NCBI GenBank assembly: GCA_963828185.1
Contig: CAWHDV010000002.1
Location: 806,001-870,000 of the forward strand
Direction: 5' to 3'
Length of the DNA: 64,000 nt
DNA from: Rhodoblastus sp963828185
Lineage (GTDB): Bacteria; Pseudomonadota; Alphaproteobacteria; Rhizobiales; Beijerinckiaceae
The translations under genes and the position numbers were made by a program. Every line of letters starts with the position of its first letter. The stretch's first letter is position 1. The notes beneath the pieces were generated by a model. That model made no database searches. It had not been told where the DNA came from and saw nothing but the letters and a program-made list of their open reading frames with translations. Positions 36,423 to 45,250 of the stretch are shown here, in pieces.

Positions 36423-37148
36423 TCACACGGTCGCCGCCGCCGCGTAAACCTTTTCCGCCTCGTCGATCACTTCGGGCGCGCCGACATGCAGCCAGCGGCC
36501 TTCGAGCGGCAGGCCGAACAAGCGTCCCCGTTCGGCCGCCTTGAAGAAATAAGGCGCGAGCCTTCGCTGTTCGAGCGCGGCGCCCTCGAACAGCGCGCTC
36601 TTGATGATCCCCACGCCGGCATAGACATATGGCGCCGCCTCGCCGGGCGCCGGCCGCGACAGCCTCCCCTGGGCGTCGCGGAGGAAATCGCCGCGCCCCT
36701 CGACGCCGAGGCTCGTCTCCATGTCGGCGAGCAGCAGCAGCACGTCCATGTCGGCGCCGTCCCAGGCGCGCGCCAGGCGGCCGACCTGCGATTCCGGCTC
36801 ATCAATCCACAGGGCGTCGGTATTGCAGATGAAAAACGGCTTTTTATCGAATTCGTGCAAAACCTTGACAATTCCGCCACCCTGGTCGAGCAGTTCCTTG
36901 CGCTCGTCGGAAATTTTTATGCACGGAGCCGAGCGGTCCCGAAGATGGTCCTCGACCTGGTCGGCCAGCCAATGGACATTGACGATGGCCTCCTCGACGC
37001 CCCCCTCGGCCAGTCGGTCGAGCATGTGATCGAGCATGGTCCTGCCGCCGATCTTGACCAGCGGCTTCGGCGTGGTCAGCGTGATCGGCCGCATCCGCGT
37101 GCCGAGCCCGGCCGCGAAGACCAGCGCCTTGTCCAGCCGCGCGCTCAC
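36423..37148 (-). CDS. murU: Nucleotidyltransferase, MurNAc-1-phosphate uridylyltransferase type (MurU)
   Basis: From the GTG at 37148 the product has 241 residues. The sugar-nucleotidyltransferase signature FAAGLGTRMRPITLTTPKPL sits at about 12-31, followed by GGRTMLDHMLDRL, LLDQGGGIVKVL and FFICNTDALWID. MurU makes UDP-MurNAc from MurNAc-1-phosphate in the recycling route that bypasses de novo MurA. The adjacent kinase-like domain in the upstream gene is the expected source of MurNAc-1-phosphate. The start overlaps the upstream stop as GTGA, and longer in-frame extensions run into that gene. Confidence 0.85.
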   Translation of the reverse strand: MSARLDKALVFAAGLGTRMRPITLTTPKPLVKIGGRTMLDHMLDRLAEGGVEEAIVNVHWLADQVEDHLRDRSAPCIKISDERKELLDQGGGIVKVLHEFDKKPFFICNTDALWIDEPESQVGRLARAWDGADMDVLLLLADMETSLGVEGRGDFLRDAQGRLSRPAPGEAAPYVYAGVGIIKSALFEGAALEQRRLAPYFFKAAERGRLFGLPLEGRWLHVGAPEVIDEAEKVYAAAATV

Positions 37149-38698
37149 GGGGAAACCCTTTCCGCTTCGGGCGCGACGAAGATCTTCGGCAGGTTGGCGT
37201 CGAACCAGGCCTTCAGATCGGCCAGCGCGGGATGGCCGAGGTTTTTCCGCAGGTAATTTTTTACGCGGGGAATATGCGCAAGGTAGTGCGGCTTGCCGTC
37301 GCGCTTGTCGAGCCGCGCGAAAATGCCCAAAATCTTGCTGGCGCGCTGCGCGCCCATCAGCGCATAGGCGGCGGCGAAGGCCGCCATGTCGAAATCTGGC
37401 TGCATCTGCTTGCGCACCCGCGCGTAATGGCCGAGCAGCTTCAGCTCGAGATCGTCCGGCACGTCGACGCGCGCGTCCTGCAGCAGCGAGACCACATCGT
37501 AGGCCGGCGGCCCCAGCACGCAATCCTGGAAGTCCAGCAGGCCCACCCTTTGCGCGCCTTCGCGCCCCTCGAGCCAGAGCAGGTTGGGCGAATGATAGTC
37601 GCGCAGGGTCCAGGACCTGCGCTCGGCGAGCAAGGGCGCGAGAAGCGCCCGCCAGACGTTTTCATATTGCGCCCGCGCGCCGGAGGCGAGCTGCAATCCC
37701 GCGAGATGCGGCGCATACCAGTCGGGAAGCAGGTCGGCCTCGATCAGCATGGCGTCGAGATCATAGGGCGGGATTGCATAGGTCCCATCGTCGACGGGAA
37801 GCGTTTCCGGCAGCTCGCGGGCGTGCAGTTGCGCCAGCAGCGCCACGGCCTGCGCATAGCGGTCGGGAATTGGCCCATCGGGGCCGACCACGCTCGCTTC
37901 GCCAAAATATTCGAGCGCCGCGAAGCCGGTTTCGAGATCGGCGGCGTAGATTTCCGGCGCGGAAAATTTCTCCGCGCGCAAGGCCCTGTCCACCGCGACA
38001 AAGGGACGGACGGTCTCGGCCAGATGCGCGATCACGGAATAGGGCTTGCCGTTGCGCACCGGCGGCCCATCGGGCCGCGGCGGCGAGATCATCAGCACCG
38101 CCTTCTCGCCGTTGGCCCTCGTCAGCAGTTCGTAGGCGCGCGAGGAGGCGTCGCCCTGCATATGCGTCCGCTCGGCGTCGAGCCAGCCCGCGCGCTCGAG
38201 CACCGATTGCGAGCCGCGAGTGTAAGTGAGCCGCCGCGCCAGCGCGCCGTGGCCGGTGATTTCGGCGCGGCGATAATCCGGGCCGCGGCTGGCATCGGTA
38301 AAAAGGGCGATATCGAGCCGGTCTCCGGCCAGGGCCGGCCCGGCGCGCTCCGCCCATTCGACCAGAACCAGCGCGCCGTCCGCCGCCTCGTCCCAGCCGA
38401 GTTCGGCCAGTTCGGCGGGGTCTTTCACACGGTAGAGATCGGCGTGGACGATGGGGAAGGCCGGCGTCTCGTAGATCTGCATCAAGGTGAAGGTGGGGCT
38501 CGGCGCCTCCAGCTCGGGCTCGCCGGTCAGGCAGCGGATCAGCGCCCGCGCGAAAGTGGTCTTGCCCGCGCCGAGTTCGCCGGACAGCGTCACCAGGTCG
38601 TCGGCCCCGACAAACGAGGCGATTTCCCGAGCCAGCCCGTGGGTCGCCGCCTCGTCGGGCAATTCCGCGCGCCATATCGGCGCCTGGTGAGCCGTCAT
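37145..38698 (-). CDS. tsaE: TsaE-AmgK fusion: tRNA t6A ATPase plus N-acetylmuramate-type sugar kinase
   Basis: The 517-residue protein has two domains. Residues 1-155 are TsaE (t6A37 tRNA modification): Walker A SGELGAGKTTFAR with K46, then SPTFTLMQIYE, HADLYRVKDPAEL and LVLVEWAER. From about 170 it is an aminoglycoside-phosphotransferase-like kinase: GDASSRAYEL, catalytic TLRDYHSPNLLW (D367) and LLDFQDCVLGPPAYDVV (D389), resembling AmgK, the anomeric MurNAc/GlcNAc kinase. MurU is encoded directly downstream (GTGA overlap), which supports the AmgK reading. The start overlaps the divL stop as ATGA. The fusion is recurrent in Rhizobiales (recollection, not checked). Confidence 0.88.
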   Translation of the reverse strand: MTAHQAPIWRAELPDEAATHGLAREIASFVGADDLVTLSGELGAGKTTFARALIRCLTGEPELEAPSPTFTLMQIYETPAFPIVHADLYRVKDPAELAELGWDEAADGALVLVEWAERAGPALAGDRLDIALFTDASRGPDYRRAEITGHGALARRLTYTRGSQSVLERAGWLDAERTHMQGDASSRAYELLTRANGEKAVLMISPPRPDGPPVRNGKPYSVIAHLAETVRPFVAVDRALRAEKFSAPEIYAADLETGFAALEYFGEASVVGPDGPIPDRYAQAVALLAQLHARELPETLPVDDGTYAIPPYDLDAMLIEADLLPDWYAPHLAGLQLASGARAQYENVWRALLAPLLAERRSWTLRDYHSPNLLWLEGREGAQRVGLLDFQDCVLGPPAYDVVSLLQDARVDVPDDLELKLLGHYARVRKQMQPDFDMAAFAAAYALMGAQRASKILGIFARLDKRDGKPHYLAHIPRVKNYLRKNLGHPALADLKAWFDANLPKIFVAPEAERVSP

Positions 38699-41280
38699 GC
38701 CTCTTCCCTCGCCTCGATTTGCCCAGCTTCGGTCTGCCTGGCCACGGTTTCCTGCGCAGATTTTTCTTGCGTCAAGCTGTCCTGCAACTTGTCGTTTTGC
38801 GGCGGCCGCCCGCCCGCGCCGGCATGCGGCAACGGAAACAGGCAGGTCACGACCGTGCCTTCGCCCGGCGCCGAATCGATCCGCACCCGGCCGCCATGCA
38901 GCTCCACGAAGGCGCGCACGATCGACAGGCCGAGACCGACGCCGCGATGGCGCGAATTGACCGTGTGGGTCTCGAAACGATCGAACACCTTGTCGAGCAG
39001 ATCCGGCGGGATGCCGCGCCCGTGATCGGACACCTTTATCACGATTTCATTGTCGCGGCGCAGCGCCGCGAGCGTCACCGTCTGACCGGCCTCCGAAAAG
39101 CCGATGGCGTTGGACAGAAGATTGAACAGGATCTGCCGGACGCGCTTGCCGTCGGCCTGGAACTTGCCGATGTCCCTGCCGGCGACGATCGACAATTCGA
39201 CCTGTGATTCGGCCAGCCGATCCTGCACGCCGGCCGCCGCCTCGCCGATCGCGCCGGCGATATCGACCTCGCCCAGCTGAAGCTCCAGGGCGTCGCGGTC
39301 GATGGTGGCGAGATCGAGAATGTCGTTGATAATGGCCAGCAGCGCCGCCGAGGATTGCAGCACATAGCCGGCGTATTCGCGCTGCTTGTCGTTAAGCGGC
39401 CCGACGCTGTCCGCGCCAAGCAGCTGGATGAAGCCGATGATGTTGGTCAGCGGCGAACGCAGTTCGTAGGAGACATGGTGCACGAAATCGTTGCGCAGGT
39501 GCTCGGCCGCCAGCAGCGCCTGGTTGCGTTCGGTCAGGGCGCGCTCGACATTCACCCCATCGGTCACGTCGATGAAGGTGAGGAGCGTGCCGCCGTCGGG
39601 CAGCGGCGCGGCGGCGCAATCGACGATGGCGCCGTCGCTGCGGTTCATGCGACGCTGGAAGCCCATGCGCGCGTCATGCAGGCCCGCCACCACCGAGCAC
39701 AGGTCCGCCCAGGCGCCGTCATCGGGCAGCAGCGGCTTGCAGGACGCCGTCACCGCGTCGATATGCGGTTTTTCCGACAATTGCGCCACGGACAGGCGCC
39801 AGATGCGGCCGAAGGCCGGATTGTGCAGCTTCAGCCGTCCGTCGGCGCCGAACACCGCGACGCCTTCCTGCAACGCGTCGAGCGTCTCGCTCTGCACGCG
39901 CGCCAGGGCGTTGTATTGCGATTCCAGCGTGAAGCGCTCGGTCACGTCGTCGAACAGGTAAGTGACGCCGCCCTGCGGATTGGGATCGAAGGCCACCCGC
40001 ATCGTGCGTCCGTCCGGCAGGTGCCAGACCTGCGGCGCCGGCTCCAGCGTGTGATAGACGCCGAGCAGCGCATTCTTCCAGCCACGAAAATCGGCCTGCT
40101 CGGGCAACCGCCGGGCGGCGCGCAGCCGGTCGAGGATTTCCGCGTCGGTCGGACGCTGGTCGAGGAAGGCGGGGTCGAGCGACCAGAGTTGCCGGTAGGC
40201 GGCGTTGGCGAAGACGAGCTTTTTGGAGCGGTCGAAAATGGCCACGCCGGTGGCGAGCTGGTCGAGCGTCCGGATATGCGATTCCATTTGCCGCGCATGG
40301 TCGGCGCGCAGGGTTTCGAGTTCGGACAAATCATCCGCCATGCCGCCGGCGCCGCAGGACAGGGGCGCGTCGAGCACGTCCATCAAGCGCCGCTCGCCGG
40401 CGAAGACGACATGCTGCCGCTGCCGCCAGGCCAGACCTTTTTCGCGCGCCTGGGCCGCGGCCTCGCGGGCGTTGCGGTCGAGCAGTTCGAGATCGCGCCT
40501 GATGGCGTCGTCGGCGCTCCTGGCGTCAACGGCGCGCACGTAGGCGGCATTGACCCAGTTCAGCTTCTGGTCGGCGCCGCGCGTCCATGCAGGATGCGGC
40601 GAAAGGTCGAGCAAGCCGCGCAGGACATCGAGCTGCGCCGCCTGCTCCGTTTGGACCTCGCGCAGCCGCACGAGTTCGAGCCGGTCGCCGGAGACGTCGC
40701 GCACCCGCAGGACAACGCGGCTGCCGATGGCGCGGCCCTCGGCCTCGAGATGCCGGCCGCCCTGGCTGACCAGATCCTGGTGAAAGCTCTGGCCGCGCTC
40801 GCGCAAGAGCGCGACATTGGCTTCCAGCGCCTGCGCCTGTTCGGGCGAAAGCCAGGCGCCGAAGCCGAGCACCCGGCGCGGCAAAGGCGCGTCGATGACG
40901 AGACTGACGTCGCCCTCGATGTCGGGCTCGCCGCGCGCGCCGCCCCAGACCACGACGAATTGGGTTTCGGCGGCCAGGAAGGCGCGCGCCCGCTCGGACT
41001 GCTGGCGCAATCGTTCGGTCTCGGCCAAAAGCTCGGCTTCGCGCTTCGCCCAGCGCTGGCGGCCGGCGAGATGCAAGAGCGCGGTGATGGTGGCGAAAAT
41101 GACGAGGCCCGCGCCGAGCGACAGGCCGATCAGCCCGTTGGCGTCGTCAGCGCGGGCGATCGAAGCCAGGGACTGGCCGCGCGCGGCAGTCGCCAGCCAC
41201 AGCGCAGGCGACGCGGCGACGGACGCCTCAAGACGCAGGCGCGCAAACCGGCGCTTTGTCTGTCCTGCTCTCTTCGGCAT
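38695..41280 (-). CDS. divL: PAS-containing sensor histidine kinase homologue, DivL-like (Tyr in place of His)
   Basis: From the ATG at 41280 the product has 861 residues: a membrane helix (about 46-72), PAS-like regions (about 210-320, 330-450 and 460-580), then a DHp/HATPase core. The phosphoacceptor box reads HHVSYELRSPLTNIIGF; the usual histidine position holds Tyr605, as in Caulobacter DivL, where Tyr replaces His. The HATPase boxes NLLSNAIGFSEAG, DHGRGIPPDLLDKVF and GVGLGLSIV are intact. DivL controls the CckA-CtrA cell-cycle phosphorelay. Location beside ahcY and upstream of tsaE supports orthology. The upstream in-frame stretch before 41280 is not family-like. Confidence 0.87.
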   Translation of the reverse strand: MPKRAGQTKRRFARLRLEASVAASPALWLATAARGQSLASIARADDANGLIGLSLGAGLVIFATITALLHLAGRQRWAKREAELLAETERLRQQSERARAFLAAETQFVVVWGGARGEPDIEGDVSLVIDAPLPRRVLGFGAWLSPEQAQALEANVALLRERGQSFHQDLVSQGGRHLEAEGRAIGSRVVLRVRDVSGDRLELVRLREVQTEQAAQLDVLRGLLDLSPHPAWTRGADQKLNWVNAAYVRAVDARSADDAIRRDLELLDRNAREAAAQAREKGLAWRQRQHVVFAGERRLMDVLDAPLSCGAGGMADDLSELETLRADHARQMESHIRTLDQLATGVAIFDRSKKLVFANAAYRQLWSLDPAFLDQRPTDAEILDRLRAARRLPEQADFRGWKNALLGVYHTLEPAPQVWHLPDGRTMRVAFDPNPQGGVTYLFDDVTERFTLESQYNALARVQSETLDALQEGVAVFGADGRLKLHNPAFGRIWRLSVAQLSEKPHIDAVTASCKPLLPDDGAWADLCSVVAGLHDARMGFQRRMNRSDGAIVDCAAAPLPDGGTLLTFIDVTDGVNVERALTERNQALLAAEHLRNDFVHHVSYELRSPLTNIIGFIQLLGADSVGPLNDKQREYAGYVLQSSAALLAIINDILDLATIDRDALELQLGEVDIAGAIGEAAAGVQDRLAESQVELSIVAGRDIGKFQADGKRVRQILFNLLSNAIGFSEAGQTVTLAALRRDNEIVIKVSDHGRGIPPDLLDKVFDRFETHTVNSRHRGVGLGLSIVRAFVELHGGRVRIDSAPGEGTVVTCLFPLPHAGAGGRPPQNDKLQDSLTQEKSAQETVARQTEAGQIEAREEA

Positions 41281-41389
41281 GGATCGCGCTTCCCCTCCCT
41301 CCGCAAGGACGAGGCCAAAGAGACGGCGCCCATGCGAATTACCCCAATTTACCCTCTCGATTCGCGGTTGAGAAAGGGGAACGAAAAGG

Positions 41390-41419
41390 AAAACGCCTCC
41401 GTGAGGGATCACGGAGGCG
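41390..41419 (-). terminator. Rho-independent terminator after ahcY
   Basis: CGCCTCCGTGA (41394-41404) and TCACGGAGGCG (41409-41419) form a perfect 11-bp stem with a GGGA loop. On the minus strand it is followed by TTTTCCTTTTC. It lies between the ahcY stop and the divL start, so the divL block probably has its own promoter. Confidence 0.85.
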
Positions 41420-41494
41420 AGAGACTTGTGCACAACGACCGGACGCTTGCGCGACACCGGTTGGAATTCGGAAGGAACTCCGAACAAAAACCGT

Positions 41495-42907
41495 TTAGTA
41501 GCGGTAATGCTCAGGCTTGAACGGACCTTCCGCCGGCACCGAAAGATAATCCGACTGGGCCTGCGACAATTTGGTCAGGTTCACGCCGATCTTGGCGAGA
41601 TGCAGCTTGGCGACCTTCTCGTCGAGCTTCTTCGGCAGGGTGAAGACCTTTTTGCCGTACTGGCCCTGCTTGGTCCACAATTCGATCTGCGCCAGGGTCT
41701 GGTTGGTGAAGGAGGCCGACATGACGAAGGACGGATGGCCCGTGGCGTTGCCGAGATTGACCAGCCGGCCTTCCGACAGCAGGATGATGCGCTTGCCGTC
41801 GGGGAATTCGATCTCGTCGACCTGCGGTTTGACATTGTGCCATTGCAGGTTGCGCAGCGACGCGACCTGAATCTCGGAATCGAAATGGCCGATGTTGCAG
41901 ACGATGGCCCGGTCCTTCATCGCCCGCATGTGATCGATGGTGATGACGTCGATATTGCCGGTCGAGGTGACGAAAATGTCGGCGCGCGGCGCCGCCTGCT
42001 CCATCGTCACGACCTCATAGCCTTCCATCGCCGCCTGCAAGGCGCAGATCGGGTCGATTTCCGAGACGATGACGCGGCAGCCGGCGTTGCGCAGCGAGGC
42101 GGCGGAGCCCTTGCCGACGTCGCCGAAGCCCGCGACCATCGCCACCTTGCCGGCCATCATCACGTCGGTGCCGCGGCGGATGCCGTCGACCAGCGATTCA
42201 CGGCAGCCATAGAGGTTGTCGAACTTGGACTTGGTGACGGAATCGTTGACGTTGATCGCCGGCCACAGCAGCTTGCCGTCCTTCTCCATCAGATAGAGAC
42301 GGTGCACGCCGGTGGTGGTCTCCTCGGTCACGCCCTGGATCGACGCGGCGTTGCGGCCGTAGAAGCCGGGGTTGCCCTTCAGCCGCTTCTTGATCGCGGC
42401 GTAGAGGACCTCTTCTTCTTCATTCGTTGCGGTTTCGAGGAAGGCGACATCGCCCTGCTCGGCGCGCAAGCCGAGATGGATCAGCAGCGTCGCGTCGCCG
42501 CCGTCGTCGAGGATCATGTTGGGCTGGCCGCCATCGCTCCATTCGAAGATGCGATGGGTGTATTCCCAGTATTCCTCGAGGCTCTCGCCCTTGATGGCGA
42601 ACACCGGCGTGCCGGTGGCGGCGATGGCGGCGGCGGCGTGGTCCTGGGTCGAGTAGATGTTGCAGGAGGCCCAGCGCACGTCGGCGCCGAGCGCGCGCAA
42701 AGTCTCGATCAGCACCGCCGTCTGGATCGTCATGTGCAGCGAACCGGCGACGCGCGCGCCCTTCAGCGGCTGGCTCGCGCCATATTCGGCGCGGGTCGCC
42801 ATCAGGCCCGGCATTTCGGTTTCGGCGATGGCGATTTCCTTGCGGCCCCAATCGGCGAGGCCGATGTCGGCGACGATATAGTCGTGCGAGGGATGGCTGG
42901 TGGTCAT
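41495..42907 (-). CDS. ahcY: Adenosylhomocysteinase
   Basis: The 470-residue enzyme hydrolyses S-adenosylhomocysteine to adenosine and homocysteine, keeping methyltransferases active. It begins MTTSHPSHDYIVADIGLADW. Visible motifs are CNIYSTQDHAAAAIA, GVTEETTTGVHRLY, the NAD-binding GFGDVGKGSAASLR, and the C-terminal end FKPEHYRY, where Lys and Tyr close the cofactor site. The insert around residues 145-190 is normal for the alphaproteobacterial enzyme. A dyad operator candidate lies about 60 bases upstream and a strong terminator follows. Confidence 0.98.
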   Translation of the reverse strand: MTTSHPSHDYIVADIGLADWGRKEIAIAETEMPGLMATRAEYGASQPLKGARVAGSLHMTIQTAVLIETLRALGADVRWASCNIYSTQDHAAAAIAATGTPVFAIKGESLEEYWEYTHRIFEWSDGGQPNMILDDGGDATLLIHLGLRAEQGDVAFLETATNEEEEVLYAAIKKRLKGNPGFYGRNAASIQGVTEETTTGVHRLYLMEKDGKLLWPAINVNDSVTKSKFDNLYGCRESLVDGIRRGTDVMMAGKVAMVAGFGDVGKGSAASLRNAGCRVIVSEIDPICALQAAMEGYEVVTMEQAAPRADIFVTSTGNIDVITIDHMRAMKDRAIVCNIGHFDSEIQVASLRNLQWHNVKPQVDEIEFPDGKRIILLSEGRLVNLGNATGHPSFVMSASFTNQTLAQIELWTKQGQYGKKVFTLPKKLDEKVAKLHLAKIGVNLTKLSQAQSDYLSVPAEGPFKPEHYRY

Positions 42908-42965
42908 GGTGTTCCCGATGCTGCTGTGGTTGCCGCTTCTATAGCAGCCGAACGCGGAACAGGCA

Positions 42966-42989
42966 ATAAAGATATAAGCAAATCTTTAT
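42966..42989 (-). promoter_or_regulatory. Dyad operator candidate upstream of ahcY
   Basis: ATAAAGAT (42966-42973) and ATCTTTAT (42982-42989) are perfect inverted repeats separated by 8 bases, in AT-rich DNA 59-82 bases upstream of the ahcY start. The spacing fits a dimeric repressor such as the ArsR-family SahR regulators of methionine-cycle genes (inference). No such regulator gene is in the window. Confidence 0.5.
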
Positions 42990-42993
42990 ATGA

Positions 42994-43100
42994 GCTCGCG
43001 GCGCGCTTTTGCCCGGGCTCGCGGCGCGCTCTTATTCAGGCTCGTGGCGCGCTCTTATTCAGGCTCGCGGCGCGCTCTTATTCAGGCTCGCGGCGCGCTT
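42994..43100. repeat. 23-bp tandem repeat at the 3' end of the haemoglobin gene
   Basis: The unit GCTCGCGGCGCGCTCTTATT plus CAG recurs at 43017, 43040 (one mismatch) and 43063. A diverged copy lies at 42994-43016 and a partial one at 43086-43100. The outermost copy encodes the last codons and stop of the truncated haemoglobin, so the array seems to have grown by duplicating that gene end. Confidence 0.9.
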
Positions 43101-43536
43101 GCATGGCGCGAAAATCCACCGCCTTGTCGCCGATGTTCAGCCCCAGCTGGAAACTCTCGGCGATGCGGTGGGCGCGGGCGATGAAAAAGGCCGCGCCGTC
43201 CGGCGGCAGGACGTCGCGCGCGGTCGCCTCGAACAGGGCGAGCCAGGCTGAAAAATGCGCCGGATCGAGGCCGAGCGCCACATGGGCAGGCAAGGGGCGG
43301 CCCGCATAACGGCCGGTGCGCAAACCGATCTGCGACCAGAAATCGGTCAGCCGGGCGAAATGCTCTTCCCAATGTCCGGCCAGGCGCGCCTCGAAAATCG
43401 GTCCGAGCCGCGGATCTTTGCGCGCGGCGTCGTAGAATTCGCGAACGAGCGTCTCGATCATCGCCTCGGTGAGGCCCGGGGGCGGGTCGCCGGCGAAACC
43501 TTCGGCTTTGGCGCGCGCGGCGAGCGGATGCGGCAT
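43078..43536 (-). CDS. Group III truncated haemoglobin
   Basis: The 152-residue protein begins MPHPLAARAKAEGFAGDPPP. LTEAMIETLVREFYDAARKDPRLGPIFEAR, HWEEHFARLTDFWSQIGLRTGRYAGRPLPAH and GLDPAHFSAWLALFEATA are characteristic of class III truncated globins; the histidine in PAHFSAW is the likely proximal haem ligand. Proposed functions of the family are oxygen or nitric-oxide chemistry. The last codons (REPE then stop) fall inside a 23-bp tandem repeat. The gene is divergent from the acyl-carrier-protein cassette. Confidence 0.9.
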   Translation of the reverse strand: MPHPLAARAKAEGFAGDPPPGLTEAMIETLVREFYDAARKDPRLGPIFEARLAGHWEEHFARLTDFWSQIGLRTGRYAGRPLPAHVALGLDPAHFSAWLALFEATARDVLPPDGAAFFIARAHRIAESFQLGLNIGDKAVDFRAMQARREPE

Positions 43537-43753
43537 TTCGTCTCCTTGTCGTTCTCTCGGCTTGGTTTTTCAGGCTTATAACGCCGGCCAAAAAAATTGT
43601 CTTGGTCCCCGATGCGACACTTTGCTACATGGAAGGACGCCGGGCTTCCTTTTGCAAGAGCCATGGCGAGGCTCCCGGCGGCATCGGCCGGCGCGCGCAG
43701 GATGCGGCGCCCCATGACCGGCGGGAATTGCGAATGCAACCAAGGGTGCGCCA

Positions 43754-44029
43754 GTGAATTCGGTTTCCAGCGAAACGCAATCAATGAGCAGTGATATCCT
43801 GGACGTGATCGCCACCGAGGGAATGATCCCGAGGGAAAATCTCAGGGATGACGCCACGATCGAAAGCCTGGGGCTCAAGTCCATCGATATTGTCATGATT
43901 TTGACGGCCATCGAGGAAAAATTCGACGTCTATATCCCGATGGACGGCTCCTTCCAGGAAGCCAAGGACCTCAAGGGCCTTGTCGATGCGATCAGCGCCC
44001 ATATCCAGCGCGAAAAAGCCGGCAAATGA
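43754..44029 (+). CDS. Acyl carrier protein
   Basis: The product has 91 residues from the GTG at 43754, which has AAGGG seven bases upstream; an ATG at 43784 (MSSDILDVIATEG) is the alternative. It has the four-helix ACP pattern with LGLKSIDIVMILTAIEEKFDVYIP; Ser43 in KSID is the phosphopantetheine attachment site, where most ACPs have DSLD. The variant and its neighbours suggest a dedicated ACP rather than the housekeeping AcpP. The stop overlaps the ketosynthase start as ATGA. Confidence 0.85.
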   Translation: MNSVSSETQSMSSDILDVIATEGMIPRENLRDDATIESLGLKSIDIVMILTAIEEKFDVYIPMDGSFQEAKDLKGLVDAISAHIQREKAGK

Positions 44030-45246
44030 GCGCCAGACGCGTTGTCGTCACCGGCATGGGCGCGGTGTCGTCCGCCGGCGTCGGGGGCGATCCGCTGTGG
44101 CGCGCCGCCCGCGACGGAAAGCCCTGTATCGGCCCGCTCGTCGTCCAGCGGCCGTATGGCGGACGGATCAAGATTTCCGCCCAGGTGCGCGATTTCGACA
44201 TCGAGGCGCTGCTCGGCCCGAAAGTCGCGCCCTTCTCCGATCCTTTCACCGCCTTTGCGCTGGTCGCCGCCGACGAGGCCGTAGCCCAGGCCGGGCTGGA
44301 CAGGGGCCAGCGCCAGGGTCCGCGCTGCGCCTCGCTGCTCGGCACCGGCATCGGCGGCATGAACACCTGCGATGACGGCATCTACAATGTCTATTTCGCC
44401 AACAAGCGGCCCGACACGCTGACGGTCCCCCGCCTCATCCCGAGCGCCGCGCCGTCGCAGATCTCCATGCGCTACGGCGCCACCGGCCCCTGTTTCGCCA
44501 TTGCCAGCGCCTGCTCCTCCGGCAGCCAGGCCATCGGCCTCGGCTACCAGATGATCCGCTCCGGCATGATGGACCGCGCCATTGTCGGCGGCTCGGAAGC
44601 CTGCGCCACCAATGGCGCCATGCGCGCCTGGGAAAGCTTGCGGGTTCTGACGCCCGATTTCTGCCGGCCCTTCGCGAAAAACCGCAACGGCATGGTGCTC
44701 GGCGAGGGCTCGGCCATGTTCGTGCTCGAATCCGAGGAATCCGCGCTTGCCCGCGGCGCCACGCCGCTCGCGGTCCTTGCCGGCTACGGCACCAACGCGG
44801 ACGCGCTCGACCCTGTGCGCCCGGACGCCGCCAGCGCCGCCGCCTGCATGAACATGGCGCTCGAAGACGCCGGGCTTGGCCCCGAGGACATCGATTACGT
44901 CAATGCGCACGGCACCGCCACCGTCATGAACGACGTGACCGAAGCGGAGGCGCTGAACCGCACTTTTGGCGCCCATGTCGAAAAGCTGCTGGTTTCCTCG
45001 ACCAAGCCCGTGCACGGCCATGCGCTCGGCGCCGGCGGCGCGCTGGAATTCCTGATTTCGGTCATGGCGTTGCGTGAAAATGTCGCGCCGCCCAATCTGA
45101 ACGCGGAAATGCAAGACCCGGCTTGCGCCATCAGGCTCGTCGGCCCCGAAGCGGTGAAGACGCCGATGCGCGCCGTGCTGTCCAATTCCTTCGCCTTCGG
45201 CGGCATCAACGCCTCGTTGATCGTGACCCCCTACGCTTCGGCCTGA
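44026..45246 (+). CDS. Beta-ketoacyl-ACP synthase (FabF-like)
   Basis: This 406-residue ketosynthase condenses malonyl-ACP with an acyl chain. It begins MSARRVVVTGMGAVSSAGVG. The catalytic residues are Cys163 in ASACSSGSQAIG, His295 in NAHGTATVMND and the His332/Lys327 pair in KPVHGHALGAGG. SNSFAFGGINASLIV closes the thiolase fold. The intact Cys-His-His triad indicates a true condensing enzyme, not a chain-length factor. It is translationally coupled to the ACP gene and followed 4 bases later by a hot-dog protein, so it probably serves the same acyl substrate. Confidence 0.92.
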   Translation: MSARRVVVTGMGAVSSAGVGGDPLWRAARDGKPCIGPLVVQRPYGGRIKISAQVRDFDIEALLGPKVAPFSDPFTAFALVAADEAVAQAGLDRGQRQGPRCASLLGTGIGGMNTCDDGIYNVYFANKRPDTLTVPRLIPSAAPSQISMRYGATGPCFAIASACSSGSQAIGLGYQMIRSGMMDRAIVGGSEACATNGAMRAWESLRVLTPDFCRPFAKNRNGMVLGEGSAMFVLESEESALARGATPLAVLAGYGTNADALDPVRPDAASAAACMNMALEDAGLGPEDIDYVNAHGTATVMNDVTEAEALNRTFGAHVEKLLVSSTKPVHGHALGAGGALEFLISVMALRENVAPPNLNAEMQDPACAIRLVGPEAVKTPMRAVLSNSFAFGGINASLIVTPYASA

Positions 45247-45250
45247 CGCC

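Noticed and set aside
42994..43100. Possible CRISPR-like array
   Set aside because: The units are directly adjacent with no spacers, and their origin is the haemoglobin gene end.
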